Shown here: in pieces, positions 20,383-32,226 of the stretch
How positions within the stretch are numbered: position 1 is the first letter of the stretch
How the letters are laid out: the number at the start of each line of letters is the position of its first letter
NCBI RefSeq assembly: GCF_051014445.1
Contig: NW_027488377.1
Coordinates: 1,240,001 to 1,304,000, forward strand
Direction: 5' to 3'
Origin: Colletes latitarsis
Taxonomy: Eukaryota; Arthropoda; Insecta; Hymenoptera; Colletidae
DNA: 64,000 bases
Notes under the pieces: generated by a model
Told to the model about the DNA's origin: nothing
The model's database searches: none
Seen by the model: only the letters and a program-made list of their open reading frames with translations
Made by a program: the position numbers and the translations under genes

Positions 20383-23300
20383 TTGCATACTAGCTTGTTG
20401 CTTTCTTCCTAGCTTCCTGCTTCTTTACTAGCTCACTGCTTCCTTACTAGCATACTGCTTGCTTACACGCTTACTGCTTGCTTCATAGCTTGCCTCTTGC
20501 TTACAAGCATACTGCGTTCTTATTAGCTAACTGCGTTCTGAATAGCCTGCTGCTTGCTTACCAGCCTACTCCTTGCTTACTAGATTACTGCTTCGTTACT
20601 AGCTCTCTACTCGCTTACTAACTCACAGCTTGCTTACTAGCTTACTGCTTGCATGCTAGCCTACTGCTTGCTTACGCGCTTGTTGCTTGCTTTCTAGCTT
20701 ACTGATTGCTTAATTGCTAACTGCTTACTTACTAGCTTACAGCTTGCTTCCTAATCGCTGCTTGCTTTCTAGCTTTCCGCCTGCGTACTAGCATGCTGCG
20801 TTCTTAGTAGCTCACTGCTTGCTTACTAGCTAACTGCTTCCATACCAGCATAGTGCTTGCTTACTAGCTTGTGGCTTGCTTTCAAGCTTACTGCTTGCTT
20901 ACTAGCATACTGCTTTCTTACTAGCTAATAGCTTTCTTACTAGCACACTGCTTGCTTGCTAGCTTACTGCATGGCTAATAGCTTACTACATGCTTACTAG
21001 CTAACTACTTTCTTACCAGCTTACTGCATGCATACAGGCTTACTGCATGCTTTCTAGCTTTCCGCCTGCTTACAGGCATGCTTCGTTCTTACTAGCACAC
21101 TGCTTGCTTACTAGCTTACTGCATGTTTATTAGCTTACTACTTGCTTACAAACTAACTGCTTTCTTACCAGCTTACTGCCTGCTTACTAGCGTACTGGTA
21201 CCTTACTAGCTTCCCACTCGTTTACAAGCTTACTGCTTGTTTACTGGCTTACTACTTGCTTACTCACTTACTGCTTGATTACCTTCTTACTGCTTGCTTA
21301 CTAGCATACTGCGTTCTTACTAACTAACTGCTTTCTGACTAGCCTGCTGCTTGCTTAGTGCTGGTTGCTTACTGGCTTACTGCTTGCATACCAGCATACC
21401 GCTTCCTTACTAGCTTCCTCCACGCTTACTAGCTCACAGCTTGTTTACTAGATTACTGCTTGCTTACTACATTCCTGCTTTCTTCGTAACTTACTGCTTC
21501 CTTACTAAATTGCTGCACTCTTACCAGCCGAATGCTTCCTTACTAGCTTCCAGCTTGCTTACCGGCTTACGGCTTTGCTACAAACGTACAGCTTTGTTAC
21601 TAGCTTACTGCTTGCTTACTAGTACACTGCTTTCTTCCCAGCCAGCCGCTTGCCTACTAGATTACTGGTTGCTTACATGCTTACTGCTTGCTTACTAGTT
21701 TAATGCTCGCTTATTAGCTTACTGCATGCTTACTGGGATACTGCTTTAGTACTAGCCAGCTGCTTGCTTACTAGCTTACTGCTAGTTTACTAGCTTGCTG
21801 CTTGCTTCCTAGCTTACTGCTTGCTTACTACCTTCCTGCTTTCTCCCTATTTTACTGATATCTTAGTAGCCACCTGCTTTCTTACTATCCTGCTGCTTGC
21901 TTACTAGCTTACTTCTTCCTTTCACTCTTGCGGCTTGCATACTACCATTCTGCTTCTCTACTAGCATACTGCTTTCTGACTAGACTGCTGCTTGCCTACT
22001 AGCTCACTGGTTACTTACTAGCTTACTGCTTGCATACTAGCTTACTGCTTGCTTACTGGCATACTGCTGTGGTACTAGCATACTGCTTGCTTACCAGCTA
22101 ACAGCTTCCTTACCAGCTTATTGCTTGCTTGCTACCTTACAGCTAATTTTATCGCTTACTGCTTGCCTGCTAGCCTACTGCTTTCTTACTAGCTAACAGC
22201 ATTCTTACTAGCCTCCTGCATGCTCACTAGCTTACTGGTTGCTTACTAGCTTACTGGTAGCTTACTAGCATTCTGCTTGCTTACTAGCATACTGCTTCGT
22301 TACTAGCTTACTGGTAGCTTACTAGCTTGCTGCTTGCTTACTAGCATACTGCTTCGTTACTATCTTACTGCTTACCAGCTTACTGCTTGCTTACTAGCTT
22401 ATTGCTTTGCTGCTATCGTACAGCTGGCTTATTAGCCTACTGCTTGCTTATTAACTTACTGCTTTGTTACTATCGTACTGCTTGCTTACTAGCTTACTGC
22501 ATGCTTACTAACTTACTGTTTACTTACTAGCATGCTGCTTCCTTACTAACTTCCTGCTCGCATACTGGCTCACTGCATGTTTACTAGCTTACTGCTTGCT
22601 TACAGGCTCACCGCTGGCTTACTAGCTAACTGCCTTCTTGCCAGCATACCACTTGCTTACCAGTTTACTGCATTGTTACCAGCTACCTGGCCGCTTACTG
22701 CTTGCATACTTGCTCACTGCTGGCTTAATTGCTAACTGCTTGCTTACTAGTTTACTGTTTGCTTTCTAGCTTACTGCTTGCTTGCCAGCATATCGCTTCC
22801 TTACTAGCTTCCTCCTCGCTTACTAGATTACAGCTTGCTTACTAGATTGCCTGTTGTAAGAATGCTTACTGCTTGCTTTCGTACTTGCTGCTTGGATTCT
22901 AGCTTACACTCTACCTACTGGCATACTGCATCCTTACTAGCTAATTGCTTTCCTACTAGCGCACTGCTTGCTCGCTAGCTTAAAGCATGCTTACTAGCTT
23001 ACTACTTGCTTACTAGCTAACTACTTTCTTATCAGCTTACTGCTTGGATACTAGCTTTCTGCTTACTTATTACATTCCTTCTCTCTTCCTATCTCTCTGC
23101 GATCTTAAAAACATACAGCCCTCTTACAATCCGTATGCTTCCTTAATATCTTCCTGCTTGCTTACCGTTTTGTTACTAACTTACTGCTATGGTAGTAGCT
23201 TACAGCTTCCTTACTAGTCTTATGCATGCTTTCTAGCTACCTGCTCGCATACTGGCTCACCGCTTGCTTACCGGCTTACTACTTGCTTACTCGCTTTCGG

Positions 23301-25063
23301 CTTAACTACCTGCTTACTGCTTGCTTACTAGCATACCGCTTCCTTACTAGATTCCTCCACGCTTACTAGCTCACTGCGTGCTTACTAGTCTGCTGCTTGC
23401 TTTCGAGATTACTGATTGCATACTAGCTTGCTACTTGCTTTCTAGCATACTGCTTACCGACTAGCATACGGCTTTCTTACTTGTTTACTGCTTTCTGACT
23501 AGCCTGCTGCTTGTTTACCAGCTTATTGATGGGTTACTAGCACACTGCCTCGTTACAAACATACTGCATTATTACTAGCTTATACCTTGCTTGCTAGTTT
23601 ACTGCTTGCATCCTAGCATACTGCTTCCTTACTAGCTTCGTGCATGCTTCCAAGCTTACTGCTTGCTTACTGGCTTACTGCTAGCCCAATAGCTAACTGC
23701 TTTCTTACTAGCCTGCTGATTGCTCACTTTCATACCTGTTGCTTATTAGCTTACTGCATGCTTACTAACTTACTGCTTGCTTCCAAGCTTGCTGCTTACT
23801 TATTAGATTACTGCTTTGTTACTAGCTCCCTTCTCGCTTACTAGCTCATTACTTGCCTACTAGCTTACTGCTTCCTTACTAGCTAACTGCTTTCTTACTA
23901 GCTTACTGTTTGCTCCCTAACTTGCTGCTTGCATTCTAGTTTTCCGCCTGCTTACTAGCATACTGCGTTCTTACTAGCGTTCTTCCTCGCTTAGTTGCTT
24001 ACTGCTTTGTTACTAGCTCCCTTCACGCTTAATAGCTCATTGCTTGCTTACTAGCTTACTGCTTCCTTACTAGCTTTCTGCATGCTTACTAGCTTACTGC
24101 TTGCTTACAAGCTTACTGCATGCTTACTAACTTACTGCTAGCTTACTCTCTTACTGCTTGCTTACTAGCCTGCTGCTTGCTTTCTAGGTTACTGCTTGCT
24201 TACTAGCAGACACCTTTCTTACTAGCTAACTGCAATCTGACTAGACTGCTGCTTCCTTACAAGCTTACTGCCTGCTTATTAGCGTACTGCTTGCTTAGTA
24301 GTTCACTGCTTGCTTACTACCTAAATGCCTTCTTACTACATTCATGCTTACCTCATAACTTACTGCCTTCATACTCGCCAGGTGCTTGCTTAGTAGCTTA
24401 CCGCTTGCTAGCTAGCATACTGCTTGCATACTAGCTTCTAGGTTGCTTACTAGTTTGCTGCTCGCTTACTAGCTTACTTTTTGCTTACTAGCATCCAGCT
24501 TGCTTACTATCTTGCTGCTTGCTTTCGTGCTTACTGCTGGCTTACTAACTGCTTGCTTACTTACCTACTAGTTCTTTACTAGCCTACAGCTTGCTTAATA
24601 GCTTTCTGGTTTGTGACTAACAAAGTGCTTTGTTACTAGCTTCCTGCTTCCTTACTAACTAACTGCTTTCTTACTGGCCTGCTTCTTGCTTACTAACTGA
24701 CTGCTTTCTTACTAGCCTGCTGCTTGCTTACTAGGTTACTGCTTTGTTACTAGCTCACTACCCGCTTACTAGCTCACTGCTTGCTTACTAGCCTACCGCT
24801 TGGTTACAAGCTTACTGCTTGCTTACTTGATTACTGCTATGTAGCTAGCTCCCTGCTCGCTTACTAGCTCACTGCTTGCTTACTAGCATTCTGCTTCCTT
24901 TCTAGCTTACAGCTTGCTTCCTAACTTGCTGCTTGCTTTCTAGCTTTCCTCCTGCTTACTAGCATGCTGCGTTCTTACTACCTAACTGATTTCTGACTAG
25001 CCTGCTGCTTTGTTACTAGCTCCCTGCTCACTTACTAGCTCACTGCTTGCTCACTAGCATACT
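20383..25063 (+). repeat. 19-bp satellite, block 3
   Basis: Same unit as blocks 1 and 2. It ends in ATACT (25059-25063), the left duplication of the solo LTR. Some stretches are more homogeneous than others, but no long higher-order period was obvious by eye. Confidence 0.95.
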
Positions 25064-25525
25064 TGTACAGGCGAAAAGAGGCGCGGACGAGGAACAGGGA
25101 CGCGAAGAATGGCGGAGCAATTCACACCGTCATAAATTTATTGTATGATTGCACAGCGTCCACACTGCGGCAAGCGCACCTGAGACGCGTTGGGGACGTG
25201 TCCGATAACAGTTGCAGGGGCAACTCCCTAGGAGAATGCGGAAGGGTGACGAAGGTCCGTTCTCGATATCACGTACAATCGGATCGACAGCTTGGATCGT
25301 TCTGCCGTTACAGGATCGCGCACGACGAACCGTTGATCTTTCAAATCTCGTCCATAGATCGGTGACGGTCGCGCTAACCGTCGGCACACATGACACGCTC
25401 TCACAACACTAATTCACTGTCTCTCTCACGAAATCCACATCGCTCGCACCATAATCTAAACACGAAGCCGGTACAATAAACGTATTCCTACATCTTATCC
25501 TAATTCTTATACCTTATTCTAAACA
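25064..25525. mobile_element. Solo LTR (462 bp)
   Basis: A non-satellite segment with ends TGTACAGG...TAAACA, flanked by a perfect 5-bp duplication ATACT (25059-25063 and 25526-25530). TG...CA termini plus a 5-bp duplication are the signature of an LTR-retrotransposon integrase. No internal region or second LTR is present, so it is a solo LTR left by recombination. AATAAA occurs on the plus strand near 25475 and on the minus strand near 25138, so orientation is open. Family (BEL/Pao or Gypsy) is not decided. Confidence 0.75.
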
Positions 25526-27021
25526 ATACTACTTGCTTACTAGCTTACTGCCTGCTTACCTGCTTACTGCTTGCTTACTAGCTTGCCGGTTGCTTACTAG
25601 CTTACAGCTTGCTTACTAGCACACTACATTTTTACTAGCTTCCCGCTCGCTTACTAGCTCACTGCTTGCTTAATACCTTCCTGCTTTCTTAGTACCTACT
25701 AGCTTTCTTTCTAGCCTGCTGCTTGCTTCCTGGCCTGCTGTTTGCTTGCTAGCTTACCGGTTGCTTATTAGCTTACAGCTTGCTTACTAGCACACTACAT
25801 CCTTACTAGCTTCCTGCTCGCTTACTGGCTCACAGCTCGCTTACTAACTTACTACTTGCTTACTAGCTAACTGCTTGCTTAGGTGCTTGCTGCTTGGGTT
25901 CTAGATTACTGCCTGCTTACTAGCATACTGGTCCCTCACTAGCTTCCTCCTCGCTCTTCAAGCTTACTGCTTGTTTACTAGCTTACTACTTGCATACTTG
26001 CTTACTGCTTGATTACCTGCTTACTGCTTGCTTACTAGCATCCTGCGTTCTTACTAGCTAACTGCTTTCTGACTAGCCTGCTGCTTGCTTAGTGCTGGTT
26101 GCTTATTGGCTTACTGCACGCTTAACAGCATACCGCTCCCTTACTAGATTTCTCCACGCTTACTAGCTCACAGCTTGTTTACCATCTTACTGCTAGCTTA
26201 CTACATTCCTGCTTTCTTCCTAACAGACAGCTTTCTTACTAACTTACTGCTCTCTTACCAGCCGAATGTTTCTTTACTAGCATCCAGCTTGCTTATCGGC
26301 ATACGGCTTTCCTACAAACTTACGGCTTTGTTACTAGCTTACTGCTTGCTTCCTAGTTCCCCGCTTGCTTACTAGCTTACTGCTAGCATACGAGCTTACT
26401 ACTTGCTTACTAGCTAACTGCTATCTTACCAGCTTATTACTTGGTTACTAGAATAATGCATCCTTACTAGCTGCCTGCTTGCTTACAAGCTTACCGCTTG
26501 ATTACTAGCTTACTACTCGCTTACTAGGTTACTGATTGCTTACCTGCTTACTGCTTGCTTACTAGCTTGCTGCTTTGTTATTAACTAAATGCTTTCCCAC
26601 TAGCTCACTACTTGCATTCTAACTTACAGCTTTCTTACTAACTTACTGCTTGCTGATTAGCTCACTGCTTGCTTACTGGCATACTGCTTCCTTACCAGCT
26701 TACTGCTATCTTATAGGCTTACTGCTCGCTTACTGGCTCACTGCTTGCTTACTAGCATCCTCCTCGCTTACTACCACACTGCTTGCTTACTAGCATGCTG
26801 CGTTCTTACTAGCTCACTGCTTGCATACTAGCTTACTGGTTGCTTACTAGCTTACTGCTTGGATACTAGCATTCTGCCCCCTTACTAGCTTCCCTCTCGC
26901 TTACTAGCTCACTGCATGCTTACTAGCATACGCCATGCTTACAAGCTTAAAGCTTGAGTACTAGCTTACTGCTTTCTAACTAGCTCGATGCTTCTCTATT
27001 TATACCTGTCTAGTATTCTAG
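25526..27021 (+). repeat. 19-bp satellite, block 4
   Basis: Continues the 19-bp array after the solo LTR. It degrades over the last 40 bases before passing into the 177-bp satellite near 27021. No gene. Confidence 0.93.
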
Positions 27022-30000
27022 CTTGGATCACGTACTAATGTGGTACCAAACTGTAGCAGTCAACTAAACCTGGATTCGATCAATATCTTAGAGGATAGGA
27101 ACGGTTAGGTTTGGGTTAGGTCTGTTATTTGCCATGATCTGGCTCACACATTCGCATTTATCGCATACTTCTTGGCCAGATCCTGGGTTTTTTTTCTGGT
27201 TTCGATAACGAAGTAGTGTGGTACGACGCTGAAACAGACAATTATCCCTGGTTTCGATGAATATTTTAGAGGATAACAATGGTTAGGACTGGGTTAGGTC
27301 TGGTATTTGTCATGATTTGGCTCATACTTTCGCATTTTTCGCATGCTTCTTGGCCAGATCCTGGGTTTTTTCTGGATTGGATAAGGAAGTAGCGTGGTGC
27401 CACGTTGAAACAGACAATTATACCTGGTTTCGGTCAATATTTTAGAGGATAACACCGGTTAGGTCTGGATTGGGCCTGGGATTTGCCCTCATCTGGCTCA
27501 AGCTTTCGCATTTTTCGCATAATTCTTGGCCAGATCATGGGTTTTTCTCTGGTTTGGATAACGTAGTAATGTGGTACCACACTGACACGGTCAACTAAAC
27601 CTGGATTCGATCAATATCTTAGAGGATAACAACGGTTAGGTCTGGGTTAGGTCTGGTATTTGCCATGATCTGGCTCATACTTTCGCTGTTTTCGCATACT
27701 TCTTGGCCAGACGCAGGGTTTTTTTCTCGTTTGGATAACGTAGTAATGTGGTACCAAACTCCAACAGTCAACTAAACCTGGATTCGATCAATATTTTAGA
27801 GGATAGCAACGGTTAGGTCTGGGTTAGGTCTGGTATTTGCCATGATCTGGCTCACACATTCGCAATTATCGCAAACTTCTTGGCCAGATCCTGGGTTTTT
27901 TTCTGATTTGGATAACGAAGTAGTGTGGTACCACGCTGAAACAGAAAATTATACCTGGTTTCGATCAATATTTTAGAGGATAACACCGGTTAGGTCTGGG
28001 TTAGCCCTGGGATTTGCCATCATCTGGCTCATACTTTCGCATTTTTCGCATGCTCGCTGGCCATTTGCTTGGGTTCTTCAGGTTTGAATCAAGTAGTAAT
28101 GTGGTACCATGCTGTAACAGTCAATTATGCCAGGTTGCGATCAATATCTTACTGGATAACACCGGCTAGGTCTGGGGTAGTTCTGGGATTTGCCCTCATC
28201 TGGCTCATACTCTCGCATGTTTCGCAAACTTGTTGGCCAGATCCGGGGCTTTTTCTGGTTTAGATCACGTAGTAATTGTGGTACCACACTGAAACAGTCA
28301 ATTAAACCTTGTTTCGATGAATATTTTAGATGATAACACCGGTTAGATCTGGGTTAGGTTTGGGATATGCCCTCATCTGGCTCATAGTTTCGCATTTTTC
28401 GCAAACTTGTTGGTCATATCCTGGGCTATTACTGTTTTGGATCACGTAGTAGTGTGGTACCACGCTGAAACAGTCAAGTACACCTGGTTACGATCAATGT
28501 CTTACAGGATAACACCGGCTAGGTCTGGGGTATGTCTGGTATTTGCCATGATCGGTCTCATAGTTTCGCATTTTTCGCATACTTCTTTGCCAGATCCTGG
28601 GCTTTTCCTGGCTTGGATCTCGTAGTAATGTGGCACCACACTGAAACAGTCAGTTAAACCTGGTTTCGATCAATATATTAGAGGATAATACCGGCTAGGT
28701 CCGGATTAGGCCTGGGATTTGCCCTCATCTGGCCTTATATTTTCGAATTTTTCGCATGCTCGGAGGCCATTTGCATGGGGTTTTCTGGTTTGAATCACGT
28801 AGTAATGTGGTACCACGCTGAAACTGTCAATTATACCTGGTTGCGATCAATATCTTACAGGATACTTCCGCAATTTTCGCATACCTGTTGGCCAGATCCT
28901 GGGCTTTTTCTGGTTTGGATCACGTAGTAATGTTGTACCTCTCAGAGACAGTCAAAATTAAACCTGGCTTCGATCAATATTTTAGAGGATAACACCGGTT
29001 CGGTCTGGGTTAGGCCTGGGATTTGACCTCATCTGGCTCATAGTTTCGCAATTTTCGCATACTTCTTGGCCAGATCCTGGGTTTTTTTCTGGTTTGGATA
29101 TCGAAGTAGTGTGGTACCACGCTGAAACAGACAATTAAATCTGGTTTCGATCAATATTTTAGATGATAACACCGGGTAGGTCCGGGTTAGGTTTGGGATT
29201 TGCCCTCATGTGGCTCATACTTTCGCATTTTTCGCATGCTCTCTGGCCATTTGCTAGGGGTTTTCTGGTTCGAATCAGGTAGTAATGTGGTACCTCGGTG
29301 AAACAGTCAATTATACCAGGTTTCGGTCAATATTTTAGATGATAACACCGGTTAGGTCTGGGTTAGGTTTGGGAATTGCTCTCATCTGGCTCATACTTTC
29401 GCATTTTTCGCATGCTTGTTGGTCATATGCCGGGCTTTTCCTGGTTTGGATCACGTAGTAATGTGGCACCACACTGAAATAGTCAGTTATACCTGGATTC
29501 GATCAATATTTTAGAGGATAACACCTATTAGGTCTGGGTTAAGCCTGATATTTGCCATGATCTCGCTCATACTTTCGCAATTTACGCATACCTTTTGGCC
29601 AGATCCTGTGCTTTTTCTGGTTTGGATCTCGTAGTAATGTGGCACCACACTGGAACAGTCAATTAAACCTGGTTTCGATCAATATTTTAGATGATAACAC
29701 CGGTTAGGTCTGGGTTAGGTTTGGGATTTACCCTCATCTGGCTCATAATTTCGCATTTTTCGCAAACTTGTTGGCCATATCCTGGACTTTTTCTGGTTTG
29801 GATTACGTAGTAAAGTGGTACCAATCAGAAACAGTCAATCACACCTGTCGTCGATCAATATTTTAGAGGATAACACCCGTTAGGTATCGTTTAGGTTTGG
29901 GATTTGCCCTCATCTGGGTCATACTTTCGCATTTTTCGCATACTTGTTGGCCATATCCCGGGCTTTTGCTGGTTAGGATCACGTAGTAATGTGGTACTAC

Positions 30001-31684
30001 ACTGAAATAGTCAACTAAACTAGGATTCGAACAATATTTTAGAGGATAACACCGGATAGGTCTCGTTTAGGTCTGAGATTTGCCCTCATCTGGCTCATAC
30101 TTTCGCATTTATCGCATACTTGCTGGCCATATCCCGGGCTTTTCCTGGTTTGGATCACGTAGTAAAGTGGTACCAATCAGAAACTGTCAATTGCACCTGT
30201 CGTCGGTCAATATTTTAGAGGATAACACCGGTTAGATCTTGGTCAGGTTTGGGATTTGCCCTCATCTGGCTCATATTTTCGCATTTTTCGCATGTTCGCT
30301 GGCCATTTGCTTGGGTTTCTCTGGTTTGAATCACGTAATAATGTGGTACCACGCTGGAACAGTCAGTTAAACCTGGTTTCGATCAATATTTTAGAGGATA
30401 ACACAGGTCTGTATTAGGCCTGGGATTTGCCCTCATATGGCTCATATTTTCGCATTTTTCGCAAACTTGTTGGCCATACCCTGGGCTTTTTCTGGTTTGT
30501 ATCTCGTAGTAATGTGGTACCACTCAAAAACAGTCAAAATTAAACCTGGCCTCAATCAATATTTCAGAGGATAACACCGGTTATGTCTCGCTTAGATCTG
30601 GGATTTGCCCTCATCTGGCTCATACTTTCGCACTTTTCGCATACTTCTTGGCGAGATCATGGGTTTTTTTCTGGTTTGGATAACTTAGTAATGTGTTACC
30701 ACACTGGCTCAGTCAACTACACCTGGATTCGATCAATATTTTGGAGGATAACAACGGTTAGGTCTGGGTTAGGTCTGGTATTTGCCATGATCTGGCTCAT
30801 AGTTTCGCATTTTTCGCATACTTATTGGCCAGATCCTGGGTTTTTTTCTGGTTTGGATAACGTAGTTATGTGGTACCACACTGACACAGTCAACTGAACC
30901 TGGATCGATCAATATTTTAGAGGATAGCAACGGTTAGGTCTGGGTTAGGTCTGGTATTTGCCATGATCTGGCTCACGCATTCGCATTTATCGCATACTTC
31001 TTGGCCAGATCCTGGGTTATTTCTGATTTGGATTACGAAGTAGTGTGGTACAACGCTGAAACATACAATTATACCTGGTTTCGATCAATGTTTTAGATGA
31101 TAACACCAGTTAGGTCTGGGGTAGGTTTTGGATTTGTCCTCATCTGGCTCATACTTTCGCATTTTTCGCATGCTCGCTGGCCATTTGCTAGGGTTTTTCT
31201 GGTTTGAATCACGTAGTAATGCGGTACCACGCTGAGACAGTTAATTATATCTGGTTTCGTTCAACATTTTAGAGGATAACAACGGTTACGTCTGGGTTAG
31301 GTCTGGTATTTGCCATGATATGGCTCATACTTTCGCATTTTTCGCATAATTGTTGGTCTTATCCTGGGCTTTTTCTGGTTTGTATCACGTAGTAATGTGG
31401 TACCACTCAGAAACAGTCAAAGTTAAACCTGGCCTTAATCAATATTTTAGAGGATAACACCGGTTATGTCTCGTTCAGGTCAGGGACTTGCACTTATCTG
31501 GTTCATACTTTCGCATTTTTCGCATACTTGTTGGCCATATCCCTAGCTTTTGCTGGTTAGGATCTCGTAGTATTGTGGCACCACACTGAAACAGTCAGTT
31601 AAACTTGGTTTCCATCAATATCTTAGGGGATAACACCGGCATGGTCTGGGGTAGTTCTGAGATTTGCCCTCATCTGGCTCATAC
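27022..31684 (+). repeat. 177-bp satellite, block 1
   Basis: Tandem monomers of about 177 bp, measured from the recurring motif TTCGCATTTTTCGCAT at 27151, 27329, 27505 and 27682 (steps of 178, 176 and 177). Each monomer holds the motif GGATCACGTAGTAATGTGGT, a TCAATATTTTAGAGGATAAC segment, a TTAGGTCTGGGTTAGG segment and ATCTGGCTCATAC. It is unrelated to the 19-bp satellite. No genes; the short ORFs recur with the monomer. Confidence 0.96.
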
Positions 31685-32226
31685 TTTTTTTTTTTTTTTT
31701 TTTTTTTTTTGTCGTGGGGAAAATCTTCGAAAGACTCCCTCCCACCTCCTTGGGGAGAGGTGGGAGGCGTGTGTGGGATTCCCCGCGCCCGTACAACGAC
31801 AGGCGCGGGACCTACCCACTAAAAACCCCACGGTGACCCTTCGGCACGCTTTGGGAGGATACCGGGAATCGCTCGAAGCATTCTTCCGGTATCCTCCCCG
31901 TGCCCGCGCTTTCGCGCCCATCCCCCGGGGGGACAATCGGTCCCCCCAGTAGACACACTGCCTCACAGCGGCGGGACGGGGCCACTCCATCCCGCCGCTA
32001 TCCGTCCCGGGGCCGCGTTTAGTGGCGGCTGCGAGCCCCAACTCGCAACCGCCCGCGACCCCGTTTCCTCCCCTCGGCGGCCGGGCGTTCATGGCCGCAC
32101 CAGACCGCCGAGGGTGCCTCCCCTTGCGTCGGACTGGTAGGGGAAGGCACTCCTACCCCCAACCGGTCCGACCCGGCGCCGCCTGGCGGGAGGAGGGTCC
32201 CCTCAGGACCCCCCTCCCAGCCTAGG

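Noticed and set aside
28069..28625. Recurrent 60-100-codon ORFs in the 177-bp satellite
   Set aside because: They repeat with the monomer and differ by frame between copies; nothing supports translation.
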